Shown here one piece after another: positions 38,441-51,655 of a stretch of DNA of 64,000 nt. Source of the DNA: Campylorhamphus procurvoides (lineage: Eukaryota; Chordata; Aves; Passeriformes; Dendrocolaptidae); the NCBI GenBank assembly GCA_013396655.1, contig WBMV01005969.1:1521534-1585533 (forward strand), read 5' to 3'. The notes under the pieces are model-generated. The model searched no databases. It saw only the letters and a list, made by a program, of their open reading frames with translations, and was not told the origin of the DNA. Both the position numbers and the translations under genes were made by a program. Numbering within the stretch: the first letter of the stretch is position 1; each line of letters opens with the position of its first letter.

Positions 38441-41400
38441 ATGCCTATTCAGAAAACACCAGGTATTTAGCCTCATTAAAACTCCATCACTGGTATATTA
38501 AGCTACAGTTCCTTCTCTGTCCATTAGCAACAGTAATCCCCTGAAAAATGAAAGACTTTTAAACAGTAAATTAATTAGTTGATAAATAGGTGGTTACAAA
38601 CTATTATTTCTGGCTAAAATTAATGTAGCAGCAGTATTTTGATAAATTCTAATAGGAAAAACTTGGAAGCCTCCTCGTAGTATTTAATATATGGAAAAAT
38701 AAAGTGCTGTCATTTTTATGGTGTTTTAATTAATGAGAATCTAGAGTGGAATTCTCATACAAATACAGTACGTATTGTGTGACAACCTATTAATACCAGA
38801 GAAGTTAATTATGATTAGTGCTATTACACTGAGTACTAAATGAATTAACAATAATGAGGCACTCCTAATACTATCATCACATTTGGGTATACATTTTAAT
38901 AGATAGGTTTCACCCTGATTATAGCTGATAAATTATTAGCAGCAAACAAAATTATCTGTTCCATTTCTCTTTGCCCTGTATTCAGAAATCAGAGATAATT
39001 TCTGAGAAAGAATTGTTACTCATGAATACCCAATGTATTTCAAGCCTTTAACAAACTGTTCTTACAACTATTAATTAAAAGAAACATCAATCACATGGCA
39101 GTCTTTCTACTACTAAACACTTTAAACAGGGAATATGAACTTCTTTGAGCTTATTTACTAGGTTGTCAGCTGTCTAGAGCCTTCCTGTAAGTCACTGAAC
39201 TGAAGATCACTTGAGAACCTGAATTGCTGAGAGTGAATTCAAAGAACAGCACTTACTGGAAAACTTGTCAGATGAAGGGGTCAGTTTCAGACACTGTGGT
39301 GAGTAAGCAAATCCCAGTTTAAAGAAGGCACCATAGTAGTCAGAAAGGACCCTGGTTGGACTTGAACACTTCTGTCCACAGTTCCCAGTCAGAAGCAGGT
39401 ATGCTCTGTGCACTGCAAAACCAACATTGCCGGGGCATTTCTAATACTGAACATGTTCTGCATTTGTGCAATAAATCCAGCGTGTAGGGAGAAGGAATGC
39501 CAACAGAAGCAATAAATTTCCTGCAAAGTTGCAAGCACGTGGGCAGCAGATAGACAGCAAGTGCAGTGCTTCCTGCACATCCTCAACACAGCGACCCATC
39601 TGTGCATAGCTTTGTGAGCACTGAGTGGCTGCAGTATACAACACACACACTCTGGTCAATTCTGTAAGTTCAGCATGTAAGAGCAGTGCCAGGCTAGAAG
39701 ACAGTTTCAAATCTTATACCAGTATAAAATGTCCTCACAATCCACTTGCTCACCATTTTGACTAGAAGATGAGATGTACCCAGGAAAAACCCGTCAATAC
39801 CTGTCCTTAACCTTTGGTGGGGGAGTTGACTGACACTATTTCTTACTTTGCCTCAGTTGATTCCTCTATTGCTGCCAACTGACATGGTTTTCTCTCCCAA
39901 GAACTGGTTCTGACGCAGAGGCACACCGAAAAATAGCAAGGGGGAAAAAATTTACTTCTAGTCAGGTAAGAAGGGCTGGTGGGGAAAAAAAGCAGAAAAC
40001 TGCCAGAAGTAGAAATCTATACAGAAAAAAAAAAAGAATAAATCTAAGCTTGAGTGGACTGTTTCTATAATGGCAGTTGAGTGAAAAATATTTCATAGAC
40101 AGGACAGCTTTTATGTGATTTATGTTACTTCCTGATGTTCATTGCTGCTTATCTGTATTTATGTTATCCTTGCTTCGGGTACGTTGTTTCAATCGCTATC
40201 ACAAAATAAGCTCATTTCACGTGATCATGAGATATTCTTAGGATTCTCTCACTTCTGTACTGCTATCAGAAACTCAATAGACAGAGTATAACTAAGTGCT
40301 TCTTCAAAATCAATTCAAAATCAGTTTAACCAAGTGTTTCGTGATAATTTTGTGCATTGGTTTAGCAAAGTAAATAAAACAGTTTCTTATGGTAACCATT
40401 CAAAATCTACCTAACACCTGTGTGGAGTCATAAATTCTCTTTGAGAGGAGGTTCTCAATCTCTGTCTCATCTTCCAAATGCTATTACAGCAAAGCAGATA
40501 GAAAAGCAGGACTTGCATAGTAGTACCTAATATAAAAAAGTAAACAAAAAATCATGCAGAGTAGTTTTGGGGGCTTTTTTATACTGAGAAGCAGTCAGAT
40601 AGTATTCTTTCACTGACCATATTTCTGATTTATATTGACAAAGGCACTCAGGACACAAATAGATTTTGCTGTTCACTATGAAATACTGGTCTTGCTGGCT
40701 TCCAATTTCAGACATATTCAAACCTTACAGAAAACAGTGGAATACAATCTAATTAAAACTTGCAGTGTTTTCTTTTGCTAGGATATTAAAGGAAATAAAT
40801 TTTAAAGTGTAATCAGGAAGCAGCAGTGCTGGTTTTCACCTCACTTATCTTAGCTCAGTGAAAATAATAGTGTTATGCTAGTGTAATAACAACCATTGAG
40901 AGAAAACCTAGTCATTCAGAAGACCCAGTCCAAGACCACCATCCTCAAATAGTACCTTACTTCCTGAATAAACCTGCTAATTTTATTGGCATTCCCAGTA
41001 AAGAAAAATGCCCTTATAGGACCACAAATACATCTATCAGAACATAATTTTAGGCAGCATATTCTGCAGTAAACATCTGTACCTACCTATTTCACTATTT
41101 AGTCCACTTTTAACAGATGGCCACTTAAAGGTTCTAGTTTGCAAGATTGAGGCAGATCATTAAAGAGGGCAGAAAAGATTTAATGTCTTGTCAGTATACA
41201 TTGTGGTTATGGTCACAAAATAGCAATCAGACATAGCAGCATAGTTTCAGGTAAAACTTATGGTTCTGCTTGCACTTGTAGACAGCCTTGCTGGTCTGGG
41301 TTCCTGTCCTACTAAGTGTTCAGGTACAGCTTGAAATTAATGCATTATTTTAACCAGACAGCAGCCAACAGAAGAAACAAATGGAGTATGTGGGTTTTGT

Positions 41401-44400
41401 AGCAGACCTATACATTTCTGTTTGTCTACAACAGCACCTAATATTAAATACTTGTGAAAATCCCTTCCCCAGCACAGCCAGCTACTTAAGTGCCTGCTAG
41501 TGCACAATTCCTTTGAGGGAGTGATCTGTTGCTCTTCCTACTAAGTTAAACAGCAATTTGCAAGTACCTCCTTCACTTATTCATTGCTCCTGAATATTTT
41601 CCAAAAGGTTACCTTTGATAAAGAAAGGCAGAAGCATAGATCGCTGGAGGTGTGAGGGAAGCTCTGTAATTTAAGTTCACAATTTTAAAATATCATTAAG
41701 ACTTTTCTTAAACACTAGAAAGATTTAATGTTTCTGCATAGAGAATTACAAGTGACAAGGGAACATGGGTGGAAAAAGAATGGCAGTCTAGAAGAGAAAT
41801 TAAGAATGAACTGAACAGGTGGGGAAATATGAAGGGGGAAGAGCAGGAAAAGTTGTAGCAAAAGAAGAGTTCAACTCTTCTCCATGTGTTTTACCTGATG
41901 CCTCCCCCATTTGCCCAAATACATTTGTCCTCCTGGAAATTATTTCTTTCCTTCCCTCCTTTCAATAAAAAATAGTTCTACAGTGGACTTGCTAAGCTAC
42001 TTGATATTTGTAACCATTAAACTATATACAAGTAGCTGCATTTATCAATCAAGCCAGATCCTAGAAAGCTCTAGAAGGCCGTCACTGTGACATCTAAAAA
42101 TTATTAGCAAAAGAAATATAAGAAAAATATAATACAGTAGCAAAAGATGTTATCAACATTGATAACAATGGCATAAAATCCACACTGGGAAAAGCATGTG
42201 CAGTTCAGTATTTTAAGATGTCTGACTTTAAGCCTAAGCATTTATTGAGTTGATTACAGCATTATTCTTTCTGATTCAACCAAGCCCATGCTTTTATGAC
42301 GTTATATCCAGTCTGGACATCCAATATTTCAAGTACATATTTAGACTCTGGAAAGACACACACAAAAAAATTGTTCAAATATTGTAAAATCTCATTTGAA
42401 AAGTGTGTGAATGACAGAAGCTATGACTGTTTCATTTTTACCTGCAAAATGTAAAAACATGACAAGATCACAGTCTTGCATGAAGACACAGTATTTGCAT
42501 AGAGAGGAGTTTAGAGCTGTTAAGAGCAAGGCTTGTTTTAATCTATTCCAAAAAGGCATGACAGGATGCAGAGGTAGCAAATTAAGACATTATTAACAGA
42601 ACAACCTATCTTATACATCATTTCAATCTCATATATGAAGTTTAATGCTTTCCCAAAATATGCTGCTAACTGTATGGATGAAACAACATGCCCTGCACTG
42701 TACAGGAGGTCAGAATATATTTTCCCAGTTGTCCTTTCTAGCTTTCAAAACTAATAGTAAACTTAATGATTCAATGGGAACAAGAGAAGCCTTCTGATAT
42801 GAAAAAATTTATAAGGTCCAAATCCAATACAGCAAATAAATATGTACTTATGAGCAGAGTTCCAACTATCTCAGTGAAAATACTATGAAGCTGCTTATCC
42901 AACAGCTCAGCATCCTGCACACTGGACAGTCATATTGTAAGAAACCAAAGACCTTACAATCTAAGCAGGAAAGAAAAAAGAAAAAGCTACAAACAGAAGC
43001 AGCATGGCAGAAATTAAGTATAAACCTGTGTCACTCATCAGGAAGCATAAAGTGACATGGAAGTCAGTGCAGGAAACTAATAATGAGCTGATAATGAAAC
43101 ATGGGCTGTTCCCAGTCACAAAGCCTCCTTTCCCAAAGCACACGCACTAAGTCCTTTTGAGAATCACTTGTCAACACACTGGCATGCTGGAAGTACACCC
43201 ATAAGGAAGAGGTTGGTTTAAGCAGTACACTTATCCAAGAGTGCTTGTATTCTGCACCTTATTAAAGAAAACAAACATTATAAAGGAGAGAAAAAGAAAC
43301 ACTATTGGAGAGCTCCTGGTTCTTATTCAAAATGAACTGATCGTGATTTGGGCTAGAGACTAACAGTTAAAAGAGGTTTCTTTCACCTAAAAACAGAAGA
43401 CAAATCAAAATATAATCATTTGTACATGGAAGGTGATGAAGAATCACCTTTCCTGAAGTATAGAGTGCATGTAGTGTTCATCCAAATCTTTTAGATGAAA
43501 CACTGAGTGTCTAGCTAGTGTGCTTTGGTTCTGAGGAATAAGTGTAGTGTTTGAGCAGAGAGCAATGCAACGTCCCTCTCTTCAGTCACATGAAAGGATA
43601 CAGTCTAACATATCATGAAATCCCCACTAAGCCTTTCTTAGTGAAAGAGATTCCTTTACACGTGCATCAGACACAATATACACCTTCAGTGCCATTTCAC
43701 CCGAACGTCAGCTCACATATGGATCACGCTAAGTCTTATTGCAACAGATTACATCCACAGTGATGATGATGACAAATCACAACAGAAATCCTAGCAATAG
43801 CATTGGTTTTCATCACGGCATGAGCATAAATCAGTATTGTCTTCTAATTCTGCATTTATAAAACTGCAAATCTCAAGATGATGTTGAGGTACCCATCAGA
43901 ATATACCATTAAGTGGCAGCTGCTTGAAAAGTATTCTTAGATGTATTTAGCCTACAAAAAATTTCAATGCATCATCAGTTTAATGTATATAAAATGTAAA
44001 TTAAGACATTAAGGCTCATGATGAAAAAATTAATGGCCAGTTACATGTACACTGGTTCATCTGTAAAGACAGTACAGTTGCTTGTAGTTAGTTTAGTCCT
44101 TCAGGTACTTCTTACAAACACATTGACTTGCAGAGATGCACACATTTGCTCCCCAATGAAACCAGAATGCTCGCATAGTTCTTAGTATGCCAAGTGCCCC
44201 GTTTTTATCAACCTTCCTTGTCTTTTGAGATGATCAACATAAGCACACAGATAGCAAGAATATATATTTACTATTCATTACAGAACTTTCATTTTATGCT
44301 TCTCTTAGAGATATAAATGTCCAAAATTAATCGTTTCTTAAGGATCAATAGACCATCAGTATTCTTCCCAAGTTTATGGAAACTTTCTGAAACTGAAGGT

Positions 44401-46518
44401 CATGCTGGGAGAACTTGCCAATTTGGTCACCACCTTCACTGACTGAAGATAGGCCACCTATCTCTCACTCATATTCTGCCCAAGCTTGTAAGTAAGACAT
44501 TGTTCAGGAAGTATCCTAACACTTCTTCAGCAAATCCAGTGCCCTAAGTTTTGAGATACTTGTTATTCAGGATCTTCACTTGCAGCAACAAGGAAATACT
44601 GTGTAGCTGATTTTTTCTTCTGAAGATTCTGAGTAGTAAGTCGCCTCCTTCATTAGTAGCCAGACACTTCCAGTAAGCTGCAATAGTAGACCAGTTTGCC
44701 ATTCTAGTAAAACTGTGGATGATGTGGCAGCTGAAATAAGTTCTGTGAGGCATCTATCAATCCTCTTTTTTTAATATTCCTGAAGTATTTTATTTGCAAA
44801 TACATCAAGCCTTTGATAAAGTGTTTTTAATGTAAAAAACTCTATAAACCGCTAAAGAATACTGAAGTAAATTAATTATTTTTGTCCATAAAACTGCATT
44901 ACATTTTATAATTATTGATCTATATTAAACTCTTATTTCTTAATTTTCCAGTAACATGTATTAATTCCTTGGTTGAGGAATTTATTCATTGCTTTGCCTT
45001 TTTGGAATGAGTTTGAGTCTCCCCAGCAATATTTTATCCCCATGCCTAAAATCAAGGTTTAGGCAATTTCCCTTTCAGACTTCTAATGGGTTATGATATC
45101 ACATTCTCTGTTGACAATGACACTCCTTTAGACATATCAAATACAATATGTATGCATTCCATTGTTCTGCATTTAAAATCAAACACATGAAGGTAAATCT
45201 GTCTTATTTCAACTTTCAACTTTTACAAAAGATGTAGCTCTTTATAGACAGTTTAACTCATTAAAATTTTACAGAAATCCATTAAAAGAGTTTCTCACTT
45301 TATCCAAATACTATTCATCAGGATTTCTAATTTCATTTTAATAACTGCTCTTGTAAAGATTTTAAGAGCAATGTCATACATATCTTTTACATTAACATTT
45401 TAAAAAGCCTGAAATGGAGGATAGCTAGGGGCTTTTTTCTGTTCTAGAAATATACTGGAAGAAAATTAATCTTCTTTTAGTAATATATTACTCCACAGTT
45501 AACCAGGAATTTTTCTTCCAAACACTTAACTTGTACACCAATAAGTCTGAGATTTAGACAACTAAAAAGCAAAATATATTATTTGCCTGCATTGTATATA
45601 CACTTTGAAATGTATAATTTGGAAAATTAAAACTTTCTTCTCACCTTCATACAAGACCAAAAAAATAAAGATGAAACATACCTTTCTTGCAGCTGTTTCA
45701 TGAAAAAACAAGCTGTGACCTTGGACTTCAGTGTACCAACATAGTTATAACTCACTATTTCACATGTTGTGCCCTTTAAACATATATTACTTCAAAATTT
45801 AAGCCTCTGTTGTCTTCACAGAAAAAGCTATTTATGTCACTCCAAGTTTTGATTGGTTTTTTCTTGTTGTTGTTTTTCTATCATAAGAGACATCATGAGT
45901 ACACAAAATCTTTGTAGATGTAGTTAGAACTAGGTTATATTGAAACATTTTCATGCCAATCCTGAAGTCAAGTGAACCTGGCAATAGATTTCACTGAACC
46001 AGGTCAAGGAGTGCTGGATGTTAGAGAATTGTTTCTTAGAATGTGCAAATAACACTAAATGACAAAATACTGCATTGCTGTGGAAGATGCATCACATCAC
46101 ATAGCAAATGTGCCTTGCATACCACTACTGAGTGAGAAGTAAAGAACTACTGCATAAAACATTAACTGTACCAGGCTCTTGTGGTCATGCTGAATTGTTC
46201 CAATGATATAACAGGCTCAGCTTGCAGAGAAATCCATGTAAAGCATTACACCCATTTTTAAACTGCAGAAAGAGACTTTTCCTTGTCAGAGATATTTTTT
46301 TTTTGAATGTATAGGTTTTGGCAATTTCTGGATTAGGATGCATGATATGTCACATCACAAAACTTGAAGAAATATTACATGAATAATAAATAATTTTGAA
46401 CTTTAATGGATCAGCAACATGTTTTTGGTTCCTGTTACAACTTTACGGTTATAACACTACAACTTCTTATGGATCAATTATTAATGAAAGCTATCACTAT
46501 TATTTTTCATTTCTCCAG
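38441..46518. other. Noncoding; possible conserved block at 38500-39010
   Basis: The first 570 bases are rich in TTAATTA, TAATGAG and related motifs and lack recognisable repeats. The rest to 46518 shows only short chance frames, an A-run near 40025, a purine-rich stretch at about 41745-41875 and small palindromes. No named transposon or exon is visible. Confidence 0.45.
38500..39010. promoter_or_regulatory. Possible conserved noncoding element
   Basis: Dense homeodomain-type TAAT/ATTA motifs (for example GTTTTAATTAATGAG near 38722 and GAAGTTAATTATGATTAG near 38802) lie in repeat-free sequence. This is the texture of deeply conserved enhancers near developmental genes. No alignment could be done, so function is speculation. 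Confidence 0.3.
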
Positions 46519-46604
46519 CTGTACCAGAATGTGTGTGACAATATTGCACAACTTCCACCTCAGAATTGCTTGCCTATAGTGGATGCATACATAGCCATGT
46601 TTGA
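46519..46604 (+). CDS. Candidate internal exon of an unidentified gene
   Basis: An 86-base segment sits between a good acceptor (TTTTTCATTTCTCCAG ending at 46518) and a near-perfect donor (GA followed by GTAAGTG, GT at 46605-46606). In the frame starting at 46519 it is open for 28 codons plus two bases. The peptide begins LYQNVCDNIAQLPPQ and ends VDAYIAMFE, with a non-repetitive, protein-like composition. I do not recognise the family, and no partner exon is certain in this window. If real it would be an exon inside very large introns. The alternative is a chance pairing of splice-like signals; a 64-kb window will contain some. Confidence 0.3.
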
Positions 46605-49600
46605 GTAAGTGTGTTTGAAAAGAAAAAGTGACTGGACCTTGCAAGTTAAAATGGAAGTCAACAGACTCGAGGCATTAAAAACACAGAGCTGTACTATTTT
46701 TTATTTGCAGACTGTTGAAGAAGTATTTTTCTTGTTGATTTTTACCATAGGTCAGCTTTAGCTATTTTTGATTGCACCTTTTAGCACCCAGATTTCTAAA
46801 GTTGATTTTGAAGCGTAATAAGGTCTCAATGGTATAAGACCTTTTTGAGTACTGCATTGTAAAATCATAGCTAAGAAATGGTAGGATAGCACAGATATGT
46901 GTGTGAGAATTATATGGTAATGAATTAATAAACTTCAGTGTTATTTAATGGTTTAGTTCTGCTCAAGGACAGAGTAAAATGAATTGGGGAAGTAGAAGAC
47001 AGATAATTACTAGACAAAGATTGTCTGTGACAATACAGTATCTCCCATGGATACAGAAAAATTGGGAAACATTACAAATTCACAGACTTTGGCTATTCTG
47101 CAGCTGATGTTGAGCAACAGATTCAGATAGTCCCTCTGAACACTCTACAACACCCTCATCAAAGATCATTGTCTGAAAAGGCAAAAAATAAACAGCCATC
47201 AGAGGGAGTAACATAATCTTTCTAGATTACCTCTGCCAATAAGCACTCTGCAGATTGCTTCTATCCTTATGTTTAATGGATCCATTACTACAAAAATATG
47301 CTAAGCAAGAGAAAGCCCATAATGAGGTGTGCTCTGGGGTCTGCAGTCACAGGGGACCAGCACAGGGCTTGTACAGAAACTTTGGAGGCAGCAGACCTGA
47401 GCAAGAAAATGCTCACTTGTCAGAATATCCTAAGTTTGTCTCAGAGGAAGACACTCCTTAGGATATAGATATGTGTTTCTCTGAGACCATTCTTTAACAC
47501 CAACTTATTTAAAAATAGCTATGTTTCATTGGTGTTTTTTCCTCAATGACCTTGGTAAACAATACCTAGAGGTATTTTGGTCATCATCTGAGTTCAAAAT
47601 TAAACATTGCTGCAGTCGATTTCTTGATGTTTTCAAAATTTTTGACAGTACAATATTATTCTTCAAAGCAACACAAAAATTCCCTGGAGATAATTGCCAT
47701 TTGAAGTGGTGTGGTAATGGTGAAGCAGTAAAAAAGTAGATCTAATCACTTCTTATAGTTTCATCCACTTCTAAACTTTGATAGTTTGCACTCTCTGATT
47801 AGAGTATTCTCTCTTAAGGGTGACTCATTGAATAGCAATATATACGAAAACATCAGAAACTATTTAACAGGAGACTCGCTTGTCAGATAATTCTAAATTG
47901 CATTAAATTGCACATTCAATGACCAATGTTTCATCAATTCTTTGACAGTCAATACCAGTTTAACTATAAGTCTTTTGGACTAGGTACTCAGATGACATAA
48001 GAGAGGGCTAATTCCATCGTTTTTCTGTGGCACTTTACACAAATCAAATTCTTGTTTTACAAGATGGGAGTGATCCTGATTTGGCTGTTACCATTTGATT
48101 GAATTCAGTAGAGCAAGCACTGTTATTTTCAAAGATACAAATAAGATCAAAATGAAATCTTACTAATTACATAACTTCCCTACGTTGCTTTAATAAGAAG
48201 TTCCAAATTAACTTAATGTTAGTTAATGAGCTTCTAAAATAAGCTATTTCTGGTGATTGTTTTCCCTTTTTTCAAACGTTATCCCAGATTAACTATATTT
48301 AGCATTTATGCTGCATTTTTCACAACTACTTGCTTACTTTTCACAGCTTTTTGGCAAAATCTTCCAGTTAATTAGCATGAATACTAAGCCTTTTCATTGC
48401 TTTGATCTGATAAATTGGCAAAAGAGAGAAATAAATTCTGTTTTCAAATAAATCACTACAAAAAACCTCACAGATTTCAGCTAGAGTAGGAGTAGTCCCT
48501 CCAAAGGTGAGAGATTCTGGCTTAAAGTTCCTGGCTAGGTATGTAGCTAATTAATTAACAATCTGCTTAAAAATCAAATGAAGCAGAAAGGCTTGAGTAC
48601 TTCACTACAAATTCTTTACAGATCTCAGTAAGAAGTTCTGACTAAAGTTTTCTTAGTCCTTGTATTCCAAAGCATTGCATCGCTGTAGGATGAGAGCTTT
48701 CGTATTTGATAAGGTTTATTTATGAAAAGAAATCCAATTTCACTGAGGTCAGATGTTCCCCTGTATGCACTGAGAACATCAAGAGTCTGACAAAGGAGTC
48801 AGTAACCATTGCTCTGACATGATTAACTGGAAAGCAGCCTGGCCACACTATGCCATTCAGGATGCTGCACCTTCCTGTTCTGTCTCCAGCCCCTCATCCA
48901 TTTCTGAACAAGAGTTGTCATTGTAGGCAGTGTGGATTTCAATGCTCTATATACCACAGGCAGAAAAATCCTAATGCTAGTTGTCCCACTTAATTAGAAG
49001 TTTTTCTGCCTGCACTGAATAATGAACTATGGGGAGAAGAATACGTGAGATAGTTTGCTTTTGACTCAGAATGCATTATCTCAGTCTGTATTAATTGGAA
49101 AATAGGAGCTGACTTTGTATTAGCTGAGGCAGAGAATATAAAGCCATGATCACCAGTATTTATTAGGTAGAAAAATTGTGTAGAGTTCTGGGATTTTTTT
49201 TTACCTGAGGTGAAATTTTAATGGTAACAAAATAACCATGATAAAGTTGTTACTGCACAAGTCATATAAAAGTAAGTGAGTCAAAGTTTAATCCACAGAA
49301 TAACTTTCCCAATGCAATATGAAGCAAACCACTCTGTATGGTTTATAGGAATATGTAAAATATTTGCCTTACTTTAAAAAATGATATGGTCACTGGAGCT
49401 GCTTTATTAGTTTCTTTTACATGGATCATTCTATCCATATATAAAAATGAAGGCTGAGTTTGCAGAAGACAACAAAGTGCTAATAGACTTTGCTTGTTCA
49501 AAGTGTTTATTTTGATGTTGCAAATAATAAGTGCTAATTGTGTTTTCTTTGGCTCCTGCTCAGGATCCCCAAACACATGGGCATTGGAACAGGGCTGATG

Positions 49601-49699
49601 CATTCCTACCCTTCTAGGATTACCGTGCTTACAGCAGTTTGGAATGGTCACATTTAAACACCGTGGGAAAAGACTTCAGCCAGATGAAAAGTATCATGG
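46605..49699. other. Noncoding; possible conserved blocks at 48190 and 48830
   Basis: No transposon is recognised. Two repeat-free stretches, about 48190-48460 and 48830-49160, contain TTAATTA-type motifs and balanced composition like conserved noncoding elements. Frames are short and lack motifs. Confidence 0.4.
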
Positions 49700-49798
49700 T
49701 GTGGTGGTTTGACCTGGATTGGACACCAGGTGCCCACTAAAGCTGCTCCATCACTCCCCTCCTTAGAGGGACAGGGGAGAGAAAATATAGTGAAAAGC

Positions 49799-49848
49799 TC
49801 ATGAGCTGAAACGAGGGCAGGGATCATGAGCTGAAACGAGGGCAGGGA
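49799..49848. repeat. Exact 25-bp tandem duplication inside the LTR
   Basis: The unit begins TCATGAGCTGAAACGAGGGC and occupies 49799-49823 and 49824-49848 without a mismatch. Exact identity suggests that the duplication is younger than the LTR insertion or belongs to a subfamily. Confidence 0.95.
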
Positions 49849-50114
49849 GAGATCACTCATCAATTACCATCATGAACCAAACAGACGATTTAGAGAAACT
49901 AGCTGAATTTGTTACCAATCAAAATCAGAGCAGAACAATGAGTAGTAAAACAAACCTTAAAAACAGCTTCCTCCCACTCCTCCATTCTTCTTGGGCTTAA
50001 CTTTATTCCCAATTCCCTGCCACCAGCCCCCTGTAGTGGTGCAGGGAGATGGGGAATGGGGATTATGGTCAGTTCATCACACATTGGTTTTGCCACTCCT
50101 TCCTCCTCAGGGGA

Positions 50115-50335
50115 AGCTCTCCTCCTTGCTCCAGCATGCAGTCCTTCCCAAGGGAGACAGGCCCCCATGAATTTCTCCAACATGAGTCCTTCTCATGGGC
50201 TGCAGTTCTCCACAAACTGCTCCTCCAGCATGAGTCCCTTTTCATGGGGTGCGGTCCTTCAGGAAGAGCCTGCTGCAACATGAGCCCCCATGGGATCACA
50301 AGTCCTGACAGCAAACCTGCTCCAGGAGGCATGCA
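50115..50335. repeat. Imperfect tandem repeats within the LTR
   Basis: Four to five diverged copies of a unit of roughly 45 bases, each with CTCC or TGCT, then (A)GCATGAGTCC or a variant, then CATGGG. The same kind of internal array occurs in other copies of this avian LTR as I remember it. Confidence 0.7.
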
Positions 50336-50400
50336 GCCCCAGAGGGACTGTTTTCAGGATCAGATCCTTTTCTTCCTATGCCACCTTCCTGCCCAAGGTG

Positions 50401-51249
50401 ACAATCAACATATACCCACAACCAACAATGTTTTGGAACTGAATAGAAATTTCATCTGATCTGTCAGTACTTCTATGCAGGGAAGTGTGTATTATCTCTC
50501 TAGTAGGAATAGGGCTAACAAGGATGAAGAAATCACAGAATAATGAAATAACTAGTATTCCAACAGATATATTCCAGTTCTACTCCCATATCTCCAGTTT
50601 TACAATGCTACAATAGATTTTTCTGATATGGAAATCTCTAATTATTAGTTCTAAAGAAATGGGGAAAAGACTGTGGGTTTGAAAAATATTTCATCATCCT
50701 TTCAGCAGTATCAGAACTAGAATTTGTAGCAGTCAGAGAGGTTTGGATATTATTTGTGCATCAGTGGAACAACACTGGGAGAGAAAATGGGCAGAAGAAT
50801 GAGGACATCAATTTAAATTAGAGTTCAGCTCTGCCAACACTGATCATGCTGAGTGCTACTTCAGACAAGGAGAAATCCTACTGATTTTAATATGATTATT
50901 CCTAAGGCAAAGCATTTCTGGAGAGAAGGAGGAGGTGGGAAGGTTCATTCCTATGTTATGAGGCAGAATGGATGTAGAATAACCCTCCTATACTGCACTG
51001 CCATGATGCCCAATTTTGAAAATATAAAATTATGAACTGAATGTGAACTGGACTTTCCATTAATAATCACAGGCACTTTGAAAGGAAAGACCATTAACTC
51101 CCCTTTTTGGATGTTTTCTGCTCTATCAGTATTTTAACACCTAGAGACATGGTTTTAGTTTGAACTATGACAGTTTTGTCATCAAGGATTCTACCTCTAA
51201 ACTTTTATTGAATGATGATGACTTTACAAGAAGTCGCTGTATGTCTTCT
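50401..51249. other. Noncoding, nothing recognised
   Basis: Spacer between an LTR and a CR1 fragment. No exon, RNA or repeat can be supported. Confidence 0.5.
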
Positions 51250-51655
51250 GAATGTAGTAGAGTAAGTCCTATGAGGAGTAGCTGAGGGAGCTGGGGTTGT
51301 TCACTCTGGAGATAGGGGGAGACTTTATTGCTTTCTACAACTACATGAAAGGAGTTTGCAGCCCAGTGGGTGTGGGTCTCTTCTCCCATGTAACAAGCGG
51401 CAGAAAAAGAGCAAATGGCCTCAAGCTGTGCCAGGGGAGGTTCAGGTTGGATGTCAGGATTATTTATATTTTTTTACTGACAGGGTAGTTAAGATTGGAA
51501 TGGGCTGCCCAGGGAAGGGGCAGAGTCAACATCCCTGGATGTGTTCAAGAAATGACTGGATGTGTGACTAGTGCTTTGGTTTAGTTGACATGATGTTTGT
51601 TCAAAGGTTGGACTCAATGATATTGGAGATCTTTTCCAACCTTTATTATTCTATA
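51250..51655 (+). mobile_element. CR1 LINE 3' fragment
   Basis: It encodes the C-terminal part of CR1 ORF2. [14 protein letters not shown] residues at about 51277-51310 come first, then [20 protein letters not shown] and [14 protein letters not shown], read at 51330-51455. The noncoding tail has GGAATGGGCTGCCCAGGGAA, CATCCCTGGATGTG, TTTAGTTGACATGATG and GGTTGGACTCAATGATATTG, ending with TATTATTCTATAAATAA at about 51640-51655. Stops (for example after YEE at 51280) and the missing 5' part make it inactive. Confidence 0.93.

Larger units (their letters stand above)
49700..50400. mobile_element. Endogenous retrovirus LTR, likely solo
   Basis: It begins with TGTGGTGGTTTGACCTGG at 49700, as the terminal TG/CA rule for LTRs expects. 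It continues with text typical of a widespread avian ERV LTR: CACCAGGTGCCCACTAAAGC, GGACAGGGGAGAGAAAATAT, GAGATCACTCATCAATTACC and GGTCAGTTCATCACACATTG. From about 50115 to 50335 a motif with TCCAGCATGAGTCC and CATGGG recurs four or five times. AATAAA on the minus strand (50002-50007) makes minus the more likely sense strand, but this is not certain. No gag, pol or env follows. The right end is approximate. Confidence 0.75.

Noticed and set aside
39251..39413. Possible minus-strand exon with donor GTAAGTG and an acceptor near 39413
   Set aside because: The candidate peptide changes with frame and shows no family resemblance; the acceptor is only moderate.
41848..41875. Small palindromes such as GAAGAGTTCAACTCTTC
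   Set aside because: Too short, with no context to suggest function.
50049..50459. 136-codon open frame
   Set aside because: It lies inside the LTR and arises from the tandem repeats; it is not a gene.
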